Positions 49,535 to 59,371 of a stretch of DNA of 64,000 bases are shown here, piece by piece. This DNA comes from Candidatus Methanoperedens nitratireducens (GTDB lineage Archaea; Halobacteriota; Methanosarcinia; Methanosarcinales; Methanoperedenaceae), in contig NZ_JMIY01000005.1 of assembly GCF_000685155.1 (NCBI RefSeq), forward strand, positions 108,928 to 172,927, read 5' to 3'. How positions within the stretch are numbered: the stretch's first letter is position 1; each line of letters opens with the position of its first letter. Position numbers and translations under genes: made by a program. A model generated the notes under the pieces. The model did no database searches. It was not told where the DNA came from and saw nothing but the letters and a program-made list of their open reading frames with translations.

Positions 49535-52120
49535 ATGATTTCAGAACATTCCTCCCTAAAAGTCGATGATGTTATTGATGAGCGTTTCAGGTCTCTTTTT
49601 CCCTTCCAGATGTTTAACCGTATGCAGTCCCTGGCAGTGCCTGTTATCATGGAGTCCGACAGGCACTGCGTTGTGGCTGCACCGACTGCGAGCGGTAAGA
49701 CGGTAGTGGCTATAGCCGCCATGGTTCATGAGCTCTCCAGACCGTCGCATGGTAAGATACTGTATATTGCGCCCATGCGCGCCCTTACCAATGAGAAGGA
49801 ATCAGAATGGAACGGTGCCTTTAAAAAGATAGGCTTTGATGTGTATGTCGTCTCAGGTGAGCGGGAATTGTCTGAAAAACACGCGGCTGAGGCTGACGTG
49901 ATCATAACAACACCTGAAAAATGGGATTCGGCGACCAGGAAACACCAGACCGACAGGTTTGCCTTTGTACGCGATATATCATGCGTCATAATAGATGAGG
50001 TGCATCTCATAGATTCTGATGTGAGGGGAGGGACTTTAGAAGTTCTGATCAGCCGTATGAAGCGGATAAATAAAGGGAGGCTTCGGATAGTAGCCCTCAG
50101 CGCCACCATGCCCAATATCGAGGATGTTGCAGGGTGGATAGGTGCAGATGAGAGGGAGATTCTTAAATTTGATGACAGCTACAGGCCGGTCAAGCTCGAT
50201 ACGGATATCCTTGCCTATGACCCTAAAGAAAGCGATTTCATCAACAAATACATACGGCTCTACAAAGCGCTCAACCTGATCAGAAAACCCCTGCGAGAGG
50301 GTCATCAGGCACTCATCTTTGTGTCATCAAGGGATGACACTGTCAGATCGGCTAAAAAGCTTCTTGAGTTGTTCGAGAAAGACGGCAGGATGTACCTTAC
50401 AGAAGCTGAATACAGGTATGTATCAGAGCTGGGAAAGCTGATAAAGAACCAGACACTGGTCCAGACGATCCGATTGGGAATAGCTTTCCACCATGCAGGA
50501 CTTGGCAAGATGGATCGCGATACTGTAGAGAACCTGTTCCGCAGGGGTGTTATAAAAGTCCTTATATCGACCTCTACTCTGGCATGGGGTGTCAATCTTC
50601 CAGCCAGGGTGGTAGTAATACGGGACGTGGAGATAAACGACCCGCTTGAGGGTAATAAAGAGCTAAGTCCTATAGACCTGCTTCAGATGCTTGGCAGGGC
50701 AGGAAGACCGCAGTACGATGACAGGGGATATGGGTGGGTGATTGTTCCCTATACAAAAGCAGGGGTGTACAGGCAGATTCTGAAAGAGGGAAAAGAGATA
50801 GAATCTGTACTGCATGAATCTCTTTCCGAGCACATTAATGCTGAAATCGCCATGGGTACGATTAACAATATCAATGATGCAAGAGAATGGATTAAAACCA
50901 CATTTCTATATCGGTGTGTGAGGAAAAACCCGCTAAAATATAATAATCTTGATCCTGGCGAGAAAGTTAAGGATGAAGTTAAAACACTTATTTCGAATGG
51001 TTTTATAGATTTTAACCCTGATACGTATGATTTCCGGCCAACCCAGCTTGGCATTATAACATCCATCTATTATGTTAAAATAAAGACAGCTATATTGTTC
51101 AGAGAATTCGCGAAAAAGGAGGATATCGCATTATCAGAAGTGCTGGAAACAGTATCAAAAGCGAATGAGTTCAGCGAGATCGTAATCCGGCCAAAAGAAC
51201 ATGCCCTGATCAAGAATATCATTAAAAACAGGACAATCAACCTGAAAGGAGGATCACTAAAAGTTGCGGCTATCCTGCTGGCATATATGCACGGGGAGAT
51301 ACCTGCTGAATTCAGAAGTGATGGCTGGGTCATAAAACAGAATGCAGAGAGATTGCTTAAAGCACTGGAACATGTTTTCCAGCACTACTCAACTCCTACC
51401 AATACAGCAATAGTAAAAAACATGGGTACACTAATCAGGAACAGTATACCGGATGAGGCAGAATCGCTATTGCAGATTCAATCTATCGATATAAGAACAA
51501 TAAAAACCCTTATCCAGCACGGTATCACGGATATCCAGGAGCTGGCAGCCCGAACACCGCAGACGCTCAAAGCCACCGGGATAGATGAGACAAAAGCAAA
51601 ACGCATATTAAAAGAACTTGAGAGATACCAGACTGACCATCTACAGCAGAGGCTGGTTCCTGACGAAGATATCATGCGAGAGTGTCTGGTTGATGCCCTG
51701 CCATGGAGTACCGTGGATAAGATTGCCGATATCATGGTAAAAGAACAGGAACATACGCCCATATCATCTGTGGAGAGACAGGATATACACGATATCATAG
51801 AGGAATTGATCGAGCAGCTTGAGAACCATCCTGATAACCATCCTGTGTATCTTATCGCCGGTCATGCCGAAATAGAGTACTCAGGCAGAAAAGATGACAG
51901 AAATGAAGGGCAGAGGCTTATAATAATAAAGCCTGGCGGCACGATAATCGTGCACGCCGCGACCGGATTGAAGCCCCTTAACTACCAGGCAAAAGAGGCA
52001 AAATTTAAGATCCAGAACCATGACAGCAGCCTCGTAATAACCTCAGAGAGCGCAAGGACAAAAGAGAAGTTGAGGATCAAGTTCAGTCAGACGCCAAGGA
52101 TAATAAAGCCATTCGTATAA
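49535..52120 (+). CDS. Ski2-like helicase with NucS-like C-terminal domain
   Basis: 861 residues. Superfamily 2 motifs: I APTASGKT, II IIDEVHLID, III SATMPN, IV/V STSTLAWGVNLP and VI QMLGRAGRPQYDD. A winged-helix and Sec63-like helical region follows (about 400-650), then a helix-hairpin-helix segment (about 655-705, GIDETKAKRILKEL). The last ~100 residues contain RLIIIKPGGTIIVHAATG and KPLNYQAKEAKF, which resemble the N-terminal DNA-binding half of the mismatch endonuclease NucS/EndoMS. No nuclease domain follows. This is longer than Hel308, so a related but distinct repair helicase is likely. It stands alone, convergent with the MBL gene. Confidence 0.87.
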   Translation: MISEHSSLKVDDVIDERFRSLFPFQMFNRMQSLAVPVIMESDRHCVVAAPTASGKTVVAIAAMVHELSRPSHGKILYIAPMRALTNEKESEWNGAFKKIGFDVYVVSGERELSEKHAAEADVIITTPEKWDSATRKHQTDRFAFVRDISCVIIDEVHLIDSDVRGGTLEVLISRMKRINKGRLRIVALSATMPNIEDVAGWIGADEREILKFDDSYRPVKLDTDILAYDPKESDFINKYIRLYKALNLIRKPLREGHQALIFVSSRDDTVRSAKKLLELFEKDGRMYLTEAEYRYVSELGKLIKNQTLVQTIRLGIAFHHAGLGKMDRDTVENLFRRGVIKVLISTSTLAWGVNLPARVVVIRDVEINDPLEGNKELSPIDLLQMLGRAGRPQYDDRGYGWVIVPYTKAGVYRQILKEGKEIESVLHESLSEHINAEIAMGTINNINDAREWIKTTFLYRCVRKNPLKYNNLDPGEKVKDEVKTLISNGFIDFNPDTYDFRPTQLGIITSIYYVKIKTAILFREFAKKEDIALSEVLETVSKANEFSEIVIRPKEHALIKNIIKNRTINLKGGSLKVAAILLAYMHGEIPAEFRSDGWVIKQNAERLLKALEHVFQHYSTPTNTAIVKNMGTLIRNSIPDEAESLLQIQSIDIRTIKTLIQHGITDIQELAARTPQTLKATGIDETKAKRILKELERYQTDHLQQRLVPDEDIMRECLVDALPWSTVDKIADIMVKEQEHTPISSVERQDIHDIIEELIEQLENHPDNHPVYLIAGHAEIEYSGRKDDRNEGQRLIIIKPGGTIIVHAATGLKPLNYQAKEAKFKIQNHDSSLVITSESARTKEKLRIKFSQTPRIIKPFV

Positions 52121-52861
52121 TTAAAACTCAAACTCCATGCCATCATATCCCAGTGGCCATTCTCTAATAGATTCATCATGTGGAGGAAAATTATGGCTTA
52201 TATGGGTAAGTACGACATTCTTTGCCTCTAATTCAAAAGCAAGCTCCATGGCCTCCAGTGAATTCATATGCTTGGGTAATTTCCCTCTGGGTGGAATTAT
52301 GGCATCGGCAATAAGAAGATCAGGCTGGTACATAAGTTCAAGGCTTTTCTGGGGTATATCTCTGGTAGTATCACCTGTAATCACAACCTTACTTCTTCCG
52401 TCTGTTATGATTACGCCAGCGGATTCCTGAAGAGGTGGATGGATTACCTCTACCAGTATTATGTTAAGGCCGATTAACTCAAAAGGCGTATAAAAGCTCA
52501 CATCATGCCTGATGGGCTTCATGAAGCTAAGGTAATTCAGTATATAATCAAGCGTATTTTTCAATCCATACACGTTCACATTATTCTGTATGCGGTGAAA
52601 ATCCCCAAAACCTGCATAGTGATCGTAATGCGAGTGTGTCCATACCACACCATCAACACGATTAATCCCTTTTTTCAAAAGCTGCCACCGAAGATCTGGA
52701 CTGGTATCAATAAGTAACCTGCCTGATAAAGATTCTACCAGTACAGAGAATCGAAGCCTCCTGCTTCTTCCGCCTGTGTGCGCGTCAAGGCAGGCGGGGC
52801 ATGAGCACCCGATCTTGGGTGTCCCTACAGCATCGCCTGTTCCAAGCAGGGTTACTTTCAT
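52121..52861 (-). CDS. MBL-fold metallohydrolase (PhnP-like)
   Basis: 246 residues. The metallo-beta-lactamase motif is WTHSHYDHYAGF with further ligands in VITGDTT and LTHISHN. Near the N-terminus, GCSCPACLDA is the structural zinc site of PhnP-type cyclic phosphodiesterases. It probably cleaves a cyclic or phosphodiester metabolite; PhnP itself works in phosphonate breakdown, which is not otherwise seen here. It is coupled to the AAA+ gene by a four-base overlap. Confidence 0.9.
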   Translation of the reverse strand: MKVTLLGTGDAVGTPKIGCSCPACLDAHTGGRSRRLRFSVLVESLSGRLLIDTSPDLRWQLLKKGINRVDGVVWTHSHYDHYAGFGDFHRIQNNVNVYGLKNTLDYILNYLSFMKPIRHDVSFYTPFELIGLNIILVEVIHPPLQESAGVIITDGRSKVVITGDTTRDIPQKSLELMYQPDLLIADAIIPPRGKLPKHMNSLEAMELAFELEAKNVVLTHISHNFPPHDESIREWPLGYDGMEFEF

Positions 52862-54141
52862 CTAGCTTCATCCATTGTCCTGAGCGGGATCCTCTTATTG
52901 AACTCACCTACCCCGCGTAATAGATCCTGCTGGGTCAGTACTGTTCTCTCAGTTATAAGACCGTTGAGCACAGCTTCCCTGACGATCAACCGCAGATCTG
53001 AGCCTGAATATCCTTCAGTCCTTTTTGCGATCTCCTCTGTATCGAAGGTACCCTCAATCTCGCGCAGCACGATATCCAGTATCTTTTTGCGCATGTCTTT
53101 ATCAGGAAGTGTGAATTCCACTATCTCATCGAACCGTCTCCAGGCAGCATGGTCGAGTATAGTGGGATGGTTTGTTGCACCTATGAGGAGAACCCCGTAA
53201 TCTACCAGGCTTATCTCGTCTATGGCTTTTAACAGGGTGTTTACAGCCCTCTTTAATGCGGCATGCTCGTCAGTTGCCCGTGCTTTTGCCACGAAATCAA
53301 ACTCATCAATAAAGAGTATGCATGGGCTCAGGCGTTTTGCAAGTTCAAAAACCCTGTCTATGTTCTTGGCAGTCTCGCCCAGGTACTGATCTGCTATCTG
53401 GGAGAGTTTTACTTCCACAATGGGAATTCTTAGTTTTCCAGATAGTGAGCGTGCAAGTGATGTTTTCCCTGTACCAGGAGGGCCCACGAACAGGAGTTTA
53501 CCTATCTCCGTAAGGCCGATTCGCCTCAGGTAATCACGGTACTGGATTGCCTTTGCCATCTTCTCGATCTCATCCTCCTGCTCCTTTGTGAGGACAAGGT
53601 CTTTCAGATCCTGCTTGATATCCTCAGGTGCGACTATGTTCACAAGCCTCAGCATATCTTCAGATCCTTTCTCAGATTCTATTGCTTTAATAAGGGAGTT
53701 TATCCATTCTCTTCCGCTCTCTTTTGGTACGTTGGATGCTTTTGCTCTCTCATAGCTCACCGGAAGTGAATCATAACTCTCAAAAAAGGAAGCAAGGATG
53801 GGGTTCTTATCAATACTCTCAATCGCCTCAGCATGCTTTGCAAACCATTTTGTGCAGAGCTCAAAGACGGTCAGTTTTATCTGAGAGCCAAACTCTTCGA
53901 ACTCCAGGAACGGCAGCATTTTCGTACTGTTTTTCACATTCTCAAGACCATAAATAGCTCTTATATCGCCTTCAGTGACATAGATAGGACGTTTGACCGT
54001 TTTCTCTTTCTCATTCCAGTAATGCTTCCGTATCTTCTGTGGAAGATCGTCCACACCAAGCTTATCAGACTGGTTATATAGATATGCCGTTAGTACAAGC
54101 TCTGTTATTAAGAGTTTATCGTCTGCCATAATGAACTTCAT
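52858..54141 (-). CDS. AAA+ ATPase, archaeal, unknown substrate
   Basis: 427 residues. An N-terminal domain without clear homology (1-190) precedes one AAA module with Walker A VGPPGTGKTSLARSL, Walker B CILFIDEFDFVA, sensor 1 LLIGATNHP and arginine fingers in AAWRRFDEIVEF. The sensor 2/lid has GYSGSDLRLIVREAVLNGL. The single module resembles katanin/spastin-type and archaeal Vps4-like ATPases but lacks a recognised MIT domain. An internal ATG four residues in (MADDKLL) is an alternative start. Confidence 0.88.
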   Translation of the reverse strand: MKFIMADDKLLITELVLTAYLYNQSDKLGVDDLPQKIRKHYWNEKEKTVKRPIYVTEGDIRAIYGLENVKNSTKMLPFLEFEEFGSQIKLTVFELCTKWFAKHAEAIESIDKNPILASFFESYDSLPVSYERAKASNVPKESGREWINSLIKAIESEKGSEDMLRLVNIVAPEDIKQDLKDLVLTKEQEDEIEKMAKAIQYRDYLRRIGLTEIGKLLFVGPPGTGKTSLARSLSGKLRIPIVEVKLSQIADQYLGETAKNIDRVFELAKRLSPCILFIDEFDFVAKARATDEHAALKRAVNTLLKAIDEISLVDYGVLLIGATNHPTILDHAAWRRFDEIVEFTLPDKDMRKKILDIVLREIEGTFDTEEIAKRTEGYSGSDLRLIVREAVLNGLITERTVLTQQDLLRGVGEFNKRIPLRTMDEAR

Positions 54142-54270
54142 TGTTATGTTATCAAATGAGATATACTTTACTAAAAATAATTCAATTTAATTTATACTAT
54201 ATATGATTATTATAAGCCCAGTAAACCTTAATATACAAAGAAAAATAATTTAGTTATAATAATCAAATCT

Positions 54271-55056
54271 ATGGATAACAGGGATACAACTGGAATACAG
54301 GCAAGCATTGCATTTTATTTCATTTTAGTACTGATTGTACTGGTATCTGCATATATCCCGGGTATAGCTTTTATCGCATATCTGTTTATTATCGCTGTAC
54401 TTTATATATTAAAAGATATGGAAGGTGGATTCAAATGGGGTACATCATGGGAACCCGGCTTCCTTTTTGGTTTTGTCCTTATATCTTTGATATTTATACT
54501 TGAGTTATGGCTTGGCTGGATTAAACCTGGAGAGCTTTATCCGAACACATTTTATCTACTGATAGCATATGTAATTTTTCAGCTTCTTGTTGCACTGGGG
54601 GAGGAGATGTCCTTTCGGGGCTACATTCTTCCTAAACTGATAAATAGCCTGGGCATAAGGAATGCAGTTATCACAACCTCAATCCTTTTTTCTGGACTGC
54701 ATATCCCGTCTATATTGAGCCTTGATATCGGGACTTTCAATGCATTAATTATGTTTATCACTGTAAGTATAGCCGGCATACTCCTTGCTCTATTGTATCT
54801 TGCAGGTGGTTTAAAAATGTCCTGCGGGTTTCATTATTCATGGAACTTCTTCCAGTACCATGTCTTCTCGTTAAGGAGCGGGCTTGGCATTTTTGATATT
54901 ACAGTAACAGAGCCTGAATTCACAGGTGGACCTGCAGGCCCTGAAGCGGGTATAATGGGGTTACTGGCACTTATGATCGGGACTCTTATAGTATGGTACG
55001 TCATAGTAAAGAATAAATACCTTAATGCAATTGTGAAAGGCATCCATTACGGTTAA
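54271..55056 (+). CDS. CPBP-family intramembrane metalloprotease
   Basis: 261 residues with about seven membrane helices. The CPBP (Abi/Rce1-like) motifs are all present: EEMSFRGYI (catalytic Glu pair with Arg), FSGLHIPS and HYSWNFFQ. It may process membrane or prenylated peptides, or confer bacteriocin-type resistance; no partner gene is evident. A TATA-like CCTTAATATAC lies about 45 bases upstream. A second, broken CPBP gene is at 63.1 kb. Confidence 0.9.
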   Translation: MDNRDTTGIQASIAFYFILVLIVLVSAYIPGIAFIAYLFIIAVLYILKDMEGGFKWGTSWEPGFLFGFVLISLIFILELWLGWIKPGELYPNTFYLLIAYVIFQLLVALGEEMSFRGYILPKLINSLGIRNAVITTSILFSGLHIPSILSLDIGTFNALIMFITVSIAGILLALLYLAGGLKMSCGFHYSWNFFQYHVFSLRSGLGIFDITVTEPEFTGGPAGPEAGIMGLLALMIGTLIVWYVIVKNKYLNAIVKGIHYG

Positions 55057-55104
55057 TGATTAAAAAATAAGGTAGTGCATATTATTATCTTTGGAGAAAA
55101 AGAA

Positions 55105-55650
55105 ATGAAGGAGATACGAATACATGGTCGTGGCGGGCAGGGTTCTGTGACCGCAGCCGAACTTCTGGCAGTGGCTGCATTTGAGGATGGGAAATACAGC
55201 CAGGCTTTTCCTGCATTTGGTGTAGAAAGAAGAGGTGCTCCTGTAACTGCATTTGTGCGCCTGAGTGACAAACCAATACGCCTGAGGAGCCAGATATACG
55301 AACCTGATTATGTGATAGTACAGGATGCAACACTGGTTGATGTGGTTGACGTTGAAAAAGGAGCCAAGTGCGATGGGATCATATTGATAAATACGGAGAA
55401 GAACCCATCATCCTTCAAATTTGATACAAAAGCTTCTATAAAAACGCTTGATGCAACAAAATTAGCAATGGATTTTATTGGAAAACCCATTGTCAATACC
55501 ACATTAATCGGGGCATTTGCTGGCGTTTCGGGTCTCATCAGACCTGAATCGATAATAAACGCAGTTATGGAACGCTTCCCTGGACCTATCGGGGAAAAGA
55601 ATGCAAAAGCTATTCAGGCAGCTTACGATCTTATGGAGACACAGCGATGA
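55105..55650 (+). CDS. porG: Pyruvate:ferredoxin oxidoreductase, gamma subunit
   Basis: 181 residues, from the ATG that gives the family start [21 protein letters not shown]. The gamma domain helps hold coenzyme A in the four-subunit enzyme that interconverts pyruvate and acetyl-CoA using ferredoxin. [20 protein letters not shown] is the second hallmark. First gene of the gamma-delta-alpha-beta operon typical of methanogens. A GAGAAAAAG stretch precedes the ATG. Confidence 0.93.
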   Translation: MKEIRIHGRGGQGSVTAAELLAVAAFEDGKYSQAFPAFGVERRGAPVTAFVRLSDKPIRLRSQIYEPDYVIVQDATLVDVVDVEKGAKCDGIILINTEKNPSSFKFDTKASIKTLDATKLAMDFIGKPIVNTTLIGAFAGVSGLIRPESIINAVMERFPGPIGEKNAKAIQAAYDLMETQR

Positions 55651-55907
55651 AGCTGATTATTAAGACAGTAACTAAACCAGGGAGCACGCGGGTCAATAAG
55701 ACCGGAGCCTGGCGCTCGTTCATGCCGGTTTTCGACCATAAGCTATGCAGCAAATGCGGGATTTGTGCGATGTATTGCCCGGAAGGAATTGTCTATAAGT
55801 TAGAGAACGGGTATTATGAACCAGATTATGAATTCTGTAAAGGTTGCGGTATCTGCGCAAACGAATGTCCCAAGAAAGCGATATTGATGGTGCTGGAGGG
55901 GAAATGA
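55647..55907 (+). CDS. porD: Pyruvate:ferredoxin oxidoreductase, delta subunit
   Basis: Ferredoxin-like subunit of 86 residues with two 4Fe-4S motifs, [14 protein letters not shown] and [14 protein letters not shown], which pass electrons from the TPP site to free ferredoxin. The start overlaps the porG stop and the stop overlaps the porA start, each by four bases (ATGA). Confidence 0.95.
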   Translation: MKLIIKTVTKPGSTRVNKTGAWRSFMPVFDHKLCSKCGICAMYCPEGIVYKLENGYYEPDYEFCKGCGICANECPKKAILMVLEGK

Positions 55908-57091
55908 GGAATAGAATGATTGTTGTAGAGGGCTCTTATGCTGTTGCTCACGCAGTCAAGGTATGCAGGCCCAATGTGATATCAGCGTACCCCATAACAC
56001 CGCAGACACATATTGTAGAGAATCTATCCCAGTTTGTGGCGGATGGCGAGATAGACTGTGAGTCTATGAACGTAGAATCCGAGTTCTCTGCTATATCAGC
56101 ACTGATAGGGGCAAGTGCAGCAGGGGCGCGCACCTATTCCTCTACGACTTCGCAGGGCCTTGCGCTGATGCATGAGGCCTTATTCAATGCCTCGGGTATG
56201 AGATTACCTATTATTATGACAGTGGTGAACAGGGCGCTCAGTGCGCCGATCAATATATGGAATGACCAGCAGGACTCAATCGCGCAGAGGGACACGGGCT
56301 GGATCCAGCTCTATGCAGAGGATGTCCAGGAATCTGCAGATATGATACCGCAGCTCTATAAGATCGCAGAGGATTCAGAGGTACTATTACCGGCTATGGC
56401 ATGTATGGACGGGTTCATACTTTCACATGTCTATGAGCCTGTTATCTTACTTGAACAGAGCCTGACAGATGAGTTCCTGCCTTCCTATTCTCCTGAGTTC
56501 GTGCTTGATCCTAAGAATCCCATGTCGTTCGGGGCGTTTGCAGATCCGAGCACATATACTGAGTTCAGGTACAAGCAGGAGAAAGCCATGGGAGAGGCAT
56601 TAGAGAGGATCGAGGAGGTCGCCAACGAGTTCATGGAGAAATATGGGCGATATTACGGCGGCCTGATTGATGGTTATGCACTGGATGATGCAGAGATTGT
56701 GATAATGGCGATGGGTTCTGTAATCGGCACGGTTAAGGATACTATAGATATGCTGCGAAGCGAAGGAGAAACTGTTGGACTTCTTAAGGTCAGGTCGTTC
56801 AGACCCTTCCCTGCAGAGGCTATAAGAAAGGCATTGAGAAATGCAAAGGTTGTCATAACCCTTGATAAGAATATCTCGATCGGTAAAAATGAGGGTGCCC
56901 TGTGTACAGAGGTAAAAGCCTGCCTGTATAATGCCGGTGTTCGTACTCCTGTTATAGGCTTTATGCTGGGTCATGGAGGGCGCGATATTCCTGTGAGCAC
57001 GATCATGAAAATAGTTAATAAAGCAAAGTTAGTGGAGAAGGGGATATTTATTGAAAGCGAATTCGCAGACCTGAGGGAGGATCTGGTATGA
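55904..57091 (+). CDS. porA: Pyruvate:ferredoxin oxidoreductase, alpha subunit
   Basis: 395 residues carrying the pyrimidine-binding and transketolase C-terminal-like domains. Motifs include [38 protein letters not shown]-type stretch and [18 protein letters not shown]. The start given follows GGAGGGGAA and overlaps the porD stop; an upstream in-frame ATG would lie inside porD. The separate short beta and delta genes favour pyruvate over 2-oxoglutarate as substrate. Confidence 0.94.
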   Translation: MRNRMIVVEGSYAVAHAVKVCRPNVISAYPITPQTHIVENLSQFVADGEIDCESMNVESEFSAISALIGASAAGARTYSSTTSQGLALMHEALFNASGMRLPIIMTVVNRALSAPINIWNDQQDSIAQRDTGWIQLYAEDVQESADMIPQLYKIAEDSEVLLPAMACMDGFILSHVYEPVILLEQSLTDEFLPSYSPEFVLDPKNPMSFGAFADPSTYTEFRYKQEKAMGEALERIEEVANEFMEKYGRYYGGLIDGYALDDAEIVIMAMGSVIGTVKDTIDMLRSEGETVGLLKVRSFRPFPAEAIRKALRNAKVVITLDKNISIGKNEGALCTEVKACLYNAGVRTPVIGFMLGHGGRDIPVSTIMKIVNKAKLVEKGIFIESEFADLREDLV

Positions 57092-57960
57092 GCCTGCTTG
57101 CACCGGGTCATCGCGGATGTGCAGGGTGCTGTGATGCCCTTGCAGGGAAGTTCGTGCTTGATGCGTTAGGTTCTGATTGTATCGTGGTCAGCCCTACAGG
57201 CTGTCTTGAGGTCTTTACAACACCCTACCCTGAGTCGGCATGGGATGTACCCTGGGTACACTCGCTCTTTGAGAACGCAGCGGCGGTTGCATCCGGTGTT
57301 GAGGCAGCGCTCAAGGCACTTGGAAAGAAGAGCAATACCAAAATAGTGGCAATCGGAGGCGATGGCGCTACACTGGATATCGGGCTTCAGGCAATATCAG
57401 GGGCTTTTGAGAGGGGGCATGATATTATTTATGTGTGCATTGATAATGAGGCATACATGAATACAGGTGTGCAGCGAAGTGGTGCAACACCATTATATGC
57501 AAGTACAACCACAAGCCCTGCTGGTAAGGTCTCATTTGGTAATCCGCTGCAAAAGAAGAACATGCCTGCAATCATTGCTGCTCACGGCTCACCCTATGTA
57601 GCCACGGCATCTGTAGCGTATGCCCCGGATATGATGAAAAAAGTGAAAAAGGCAGCAGAGATAAAAGGACCTACATATGTGCATGTACATGCACCCTGCT
57701 GCACTGGATGGAAATTTGAAGGTTCAAAGACCATAGAGGTAGGAAAGCTGGCTGTTGAGACTGCGATGTGGCCGCTGTACGAGATGGAGAACGGCACTAT
57801 TACAAACGTGAGGAAATTGAGGAACAGAAAGCCGGTTGAGGAGTATCTCAAGGTACAGGGAAGGTTCAAGCACCTCTTTACTATGCCGGGCGGAGCCGAT
57901 GAGATCAAGAAGATACAGGCGACTGCTGACTGGAATGCCAAGCATTTCGGGCTGGAGTGA
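57088..57960 (+). CDS. porB: Pyruvate:ferredoxin oxidoreductase, beta subunit
   Basis: 290 residues, binds thiamine diphosphate and the proximal 4Fe-4S cluster. The TPP motif is [11 protein letters not shown] with the later DNEAYMNTG. Cluster cysteines lie in [17 protein letters not shown] and [11 protein letters not shown]. It overlaps porA by four bases and closes the operon. Confidence 0.95.
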   Translation: MSLLAPGHRGCAGCCDALAGKFVLDALGSDCIVVSPTGCLEVFTTPYPESAWDVPWVHSLFENAAAVASGVEAALKALGKKSNTKIVAIGGDGATLDIGLQAISGAFERGHDIIYVCIDNEAYMNTGVQRSGATPLYASTTTSPAGKVSFGNPLQKKNMPAIIAAHGSPYVATASVAYAPDMMKKVKKAAEIKGPTYVHVHAPCCTGWKFEGSKTIEVGKLAVETAMWPLYEMENGTITNVRKLRNRKPVEEYLKVQGRFKHLFTMPGGADEIKKIQATADWNAKHFGLE

Positions 57961-57974
57961 GAAGTTCAATTACT

Positions 57975-58088
57975 GCAGTGGATAACGGGAAACCTGGCAA
58001 GAGAGATACCTTCGCTATCAGCATACCTACAATATCCTACACGGCAAATGGCACATTGGGAGGAGGCAATATAAAGGTAAGTCCGTAA
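57975..58088 (+). pseudogene. C-terminal scrap of a secreted repeat-type protein
   Basis: One frame reads VDNGKPGKRDTF, then YTANGTLGGGNIKV and a stop. This resembles the closing segment (DNGEPG...YSASGTLTGGNI) of large secreted archaeal and bacterial adhesin-like proteins. No start or upstream domain exists because the porB stop lies just before it. The rest of the gap to 58276 holds no gene. Confidence 0.5.
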
Positions 58089-58276
58089 ATCCCGAGGGTA
58101 AATCCCTCTTTTTATAAAATGCTAGCGCCGTCGAAGGCAGTAATTGCCCGGGTCAGGATATACTAACAGTGGTGAATTTAAGCAGCATATAATAAACACG
58201 GTAAACTTAATATGCCATGAAGTTTGATTTTTAAGCAGTGGATAATAGATATTTGTTCTGGCGAGGGGATGAGAAT

Positions 58277-59002
58277 ATGAAAAATAAAATGATAACTATG
58301 GCCAGTATAATTGGGATAATACTGGTATCTGGCACAACTTCTGCGATGGCCCAACATATGAGTGGTAGAAATACAGGAGATATGCAAAACCATAAGTATA
58401 TTCCTGAAAGGATGACAGATATGAACGCGGACTGTCCGGAGGATATGATGTCATCAAAAGCCAACAATACAATGATGGGTGGTGGAATGATGGGAGGAAT
58501 GATGGGAGATATTGATCGCAACTTCATCGAGCATATGATTCCTCATCATCAGATGGCGGTCATGATGGCTGATCTTGCGCTTCAAAAGGCAGAGCATGAG
58601 GAGCTAAAACAGCTTGCAGCAGACATAAAAATTACACAGACCAGGGAAATCAATGACATGCGCTCCTGGTACAAATCGTGGTATGGAACCGAAGTTCCAA
58701 CGAATTCGACGGGAATGGGAAAAGGCATGATGGGCGAGGACGTAAATATTGAAAGTCTCAAGAACGCCGATCCTTTTGATAAAGAGTTCATCGAACAGAT
58801 GATCCATCATCATCAGATGGCGGTCATGATGGCTGATCATGCGCTTCAAAAGGCAGAGCGTGAGGAGCTAAAACAGCTTGCAGCAGACATAAAAACTGCA
58901 CAGACAAGGGAAATCAATGACATGCGTTCCTGGTACAAATCATGGTATGGAGTCGAAGTTCCAATGAATTCGATGGGAAGATGCATGATGACGAGTACAT
59001 AA
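58277..59002 (+). CDS. DUF305 protein with duplicated domain, C-terminally frameshifted
   Basis: 241 residues: a signal peptide (MKNKMITMASIIGIILVSG, cut near AMAQ), a Met-rich linker (NNTMMGGGMMGGMMGD), then two nearly identical DUF305 domains 88 residues apart. Each has the metal-binding-like pattern FIE-M-HHQMAVMMAD and ends SWYKSWYG. DUF305 proteins are exported; copper or other metal binding has been suggested but is not proven. The start follows GAGGGGATGAG. A third repeat begins at 58983 but has lost one base relative to copy two, so the reading frame stops at MTST; the DNA homology stops near 59024 against integrase debris. Confidence 0.85.
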   Translation: MKNKMITMASIIGIILVSGTTSAMAQHMSGRNTGDMQNHKYIPERMTDMNADCPEDMMSSKANNTMMGGGMMGGMMGDIDRNFIEHMIPHHQMAVMMADLALQKAEHEELKQLAADIKITQTREINDMRSWYKSWYGTEVPTNSTGMGKGMMGEDVNIESLKNADPFDKEFIEQMIHHHQMAVMMADHALQKAEREELKQLAADIKTAQTREINDMRSWYKSWYGVEVPMNSMGRCMMTST

Positions 59003-59024
59003 ATATTGAACGTTTCAAGAACGC
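58523..59024 (+). repeat. Tandem 264-bp repeat, two copies plus a fragment
   Basis: The DNA encoding each DUF305 domain is repeated with a 264-bp period (copies start at 58523 and 58787) at high identity. A third, 5'-linker-only copy follows with small deletions and breaks off at GCGTTCTTGA (complement), a 10-base word shared with the integrase remnant. Confidence 0.8.
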
Positions 59025-59230
59025 TTTGAGGCGTTCTACCGTAAAAGGCATCAACATATCTATCCTGTACACCTTTTAAGCTCATCTCTCTGGTAAATAC
59101 GCTTCTAAGTGTTTGGGCAGATATGTCAATGCCTGTTTTATCGGCAATCTCTTTAAAGAGATGTGTAACCGTGTTTCTGTTCATGTTAAAGGGGTTGAAG
59201 TGAAGATAAAAAATGTATTTAAAAACCTCT
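59015..59230 (-). pseudogene. Tyrosine recombinase (integrase) C-terminal remnant
   Basis: The minus strand encodes TVTHLFKEIADKTGI, then LRSVFTREMSLKGVQDRYVDAF and GRTPQSVL. This is the C-terminal catalytic region of archaeal XerA/SSV-type integrases (LRKWF...GVPDRY-D-F-GR-P-SVLARHYT). The final HYT tyrosine motif is replaced by DUF305 antisense sequence, so the catalytic tyrosine is gone. The N-terminal domain is also missing. Confidence 0.75.
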
Positions 59231-59371
59231 AATCAAATAGAAAAGCTATTAAAAGGGGCATTTTTTTCTCAAAGCATTTATATATATTCATCATCCAATC
59301 ACATTTAAGAAACATCCAGGTATTAAAAAGAAAAAAAGAATTCTTTGAAATATTTAAAGAGGTATAATGAA

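Noticed and set aside
49535-52120. Simple assignment as Hel308
   Set aside because: The protein is well over 100 residues longer than Hel308 and has an extra C-terminal NucS-like domain, so the symbol was left out.
55105-57960. 2-oxoglutarate:ferredoxin oxidoreductase
   Set aside because: Gamma-delta-alpha-beta order, an 86-residue delta ferredoxin subunit and PorB-type cysteine motifs fit the pyruvate enzyme better; the Kor enzyme is usually arranged differently.
58846-59184. Minus-strand frame as one real protein
   Set aside because: Only its first ~55 residues are integrase-like; the rest is the antisense of the DUF305 repeat, so it is a junction artefact.
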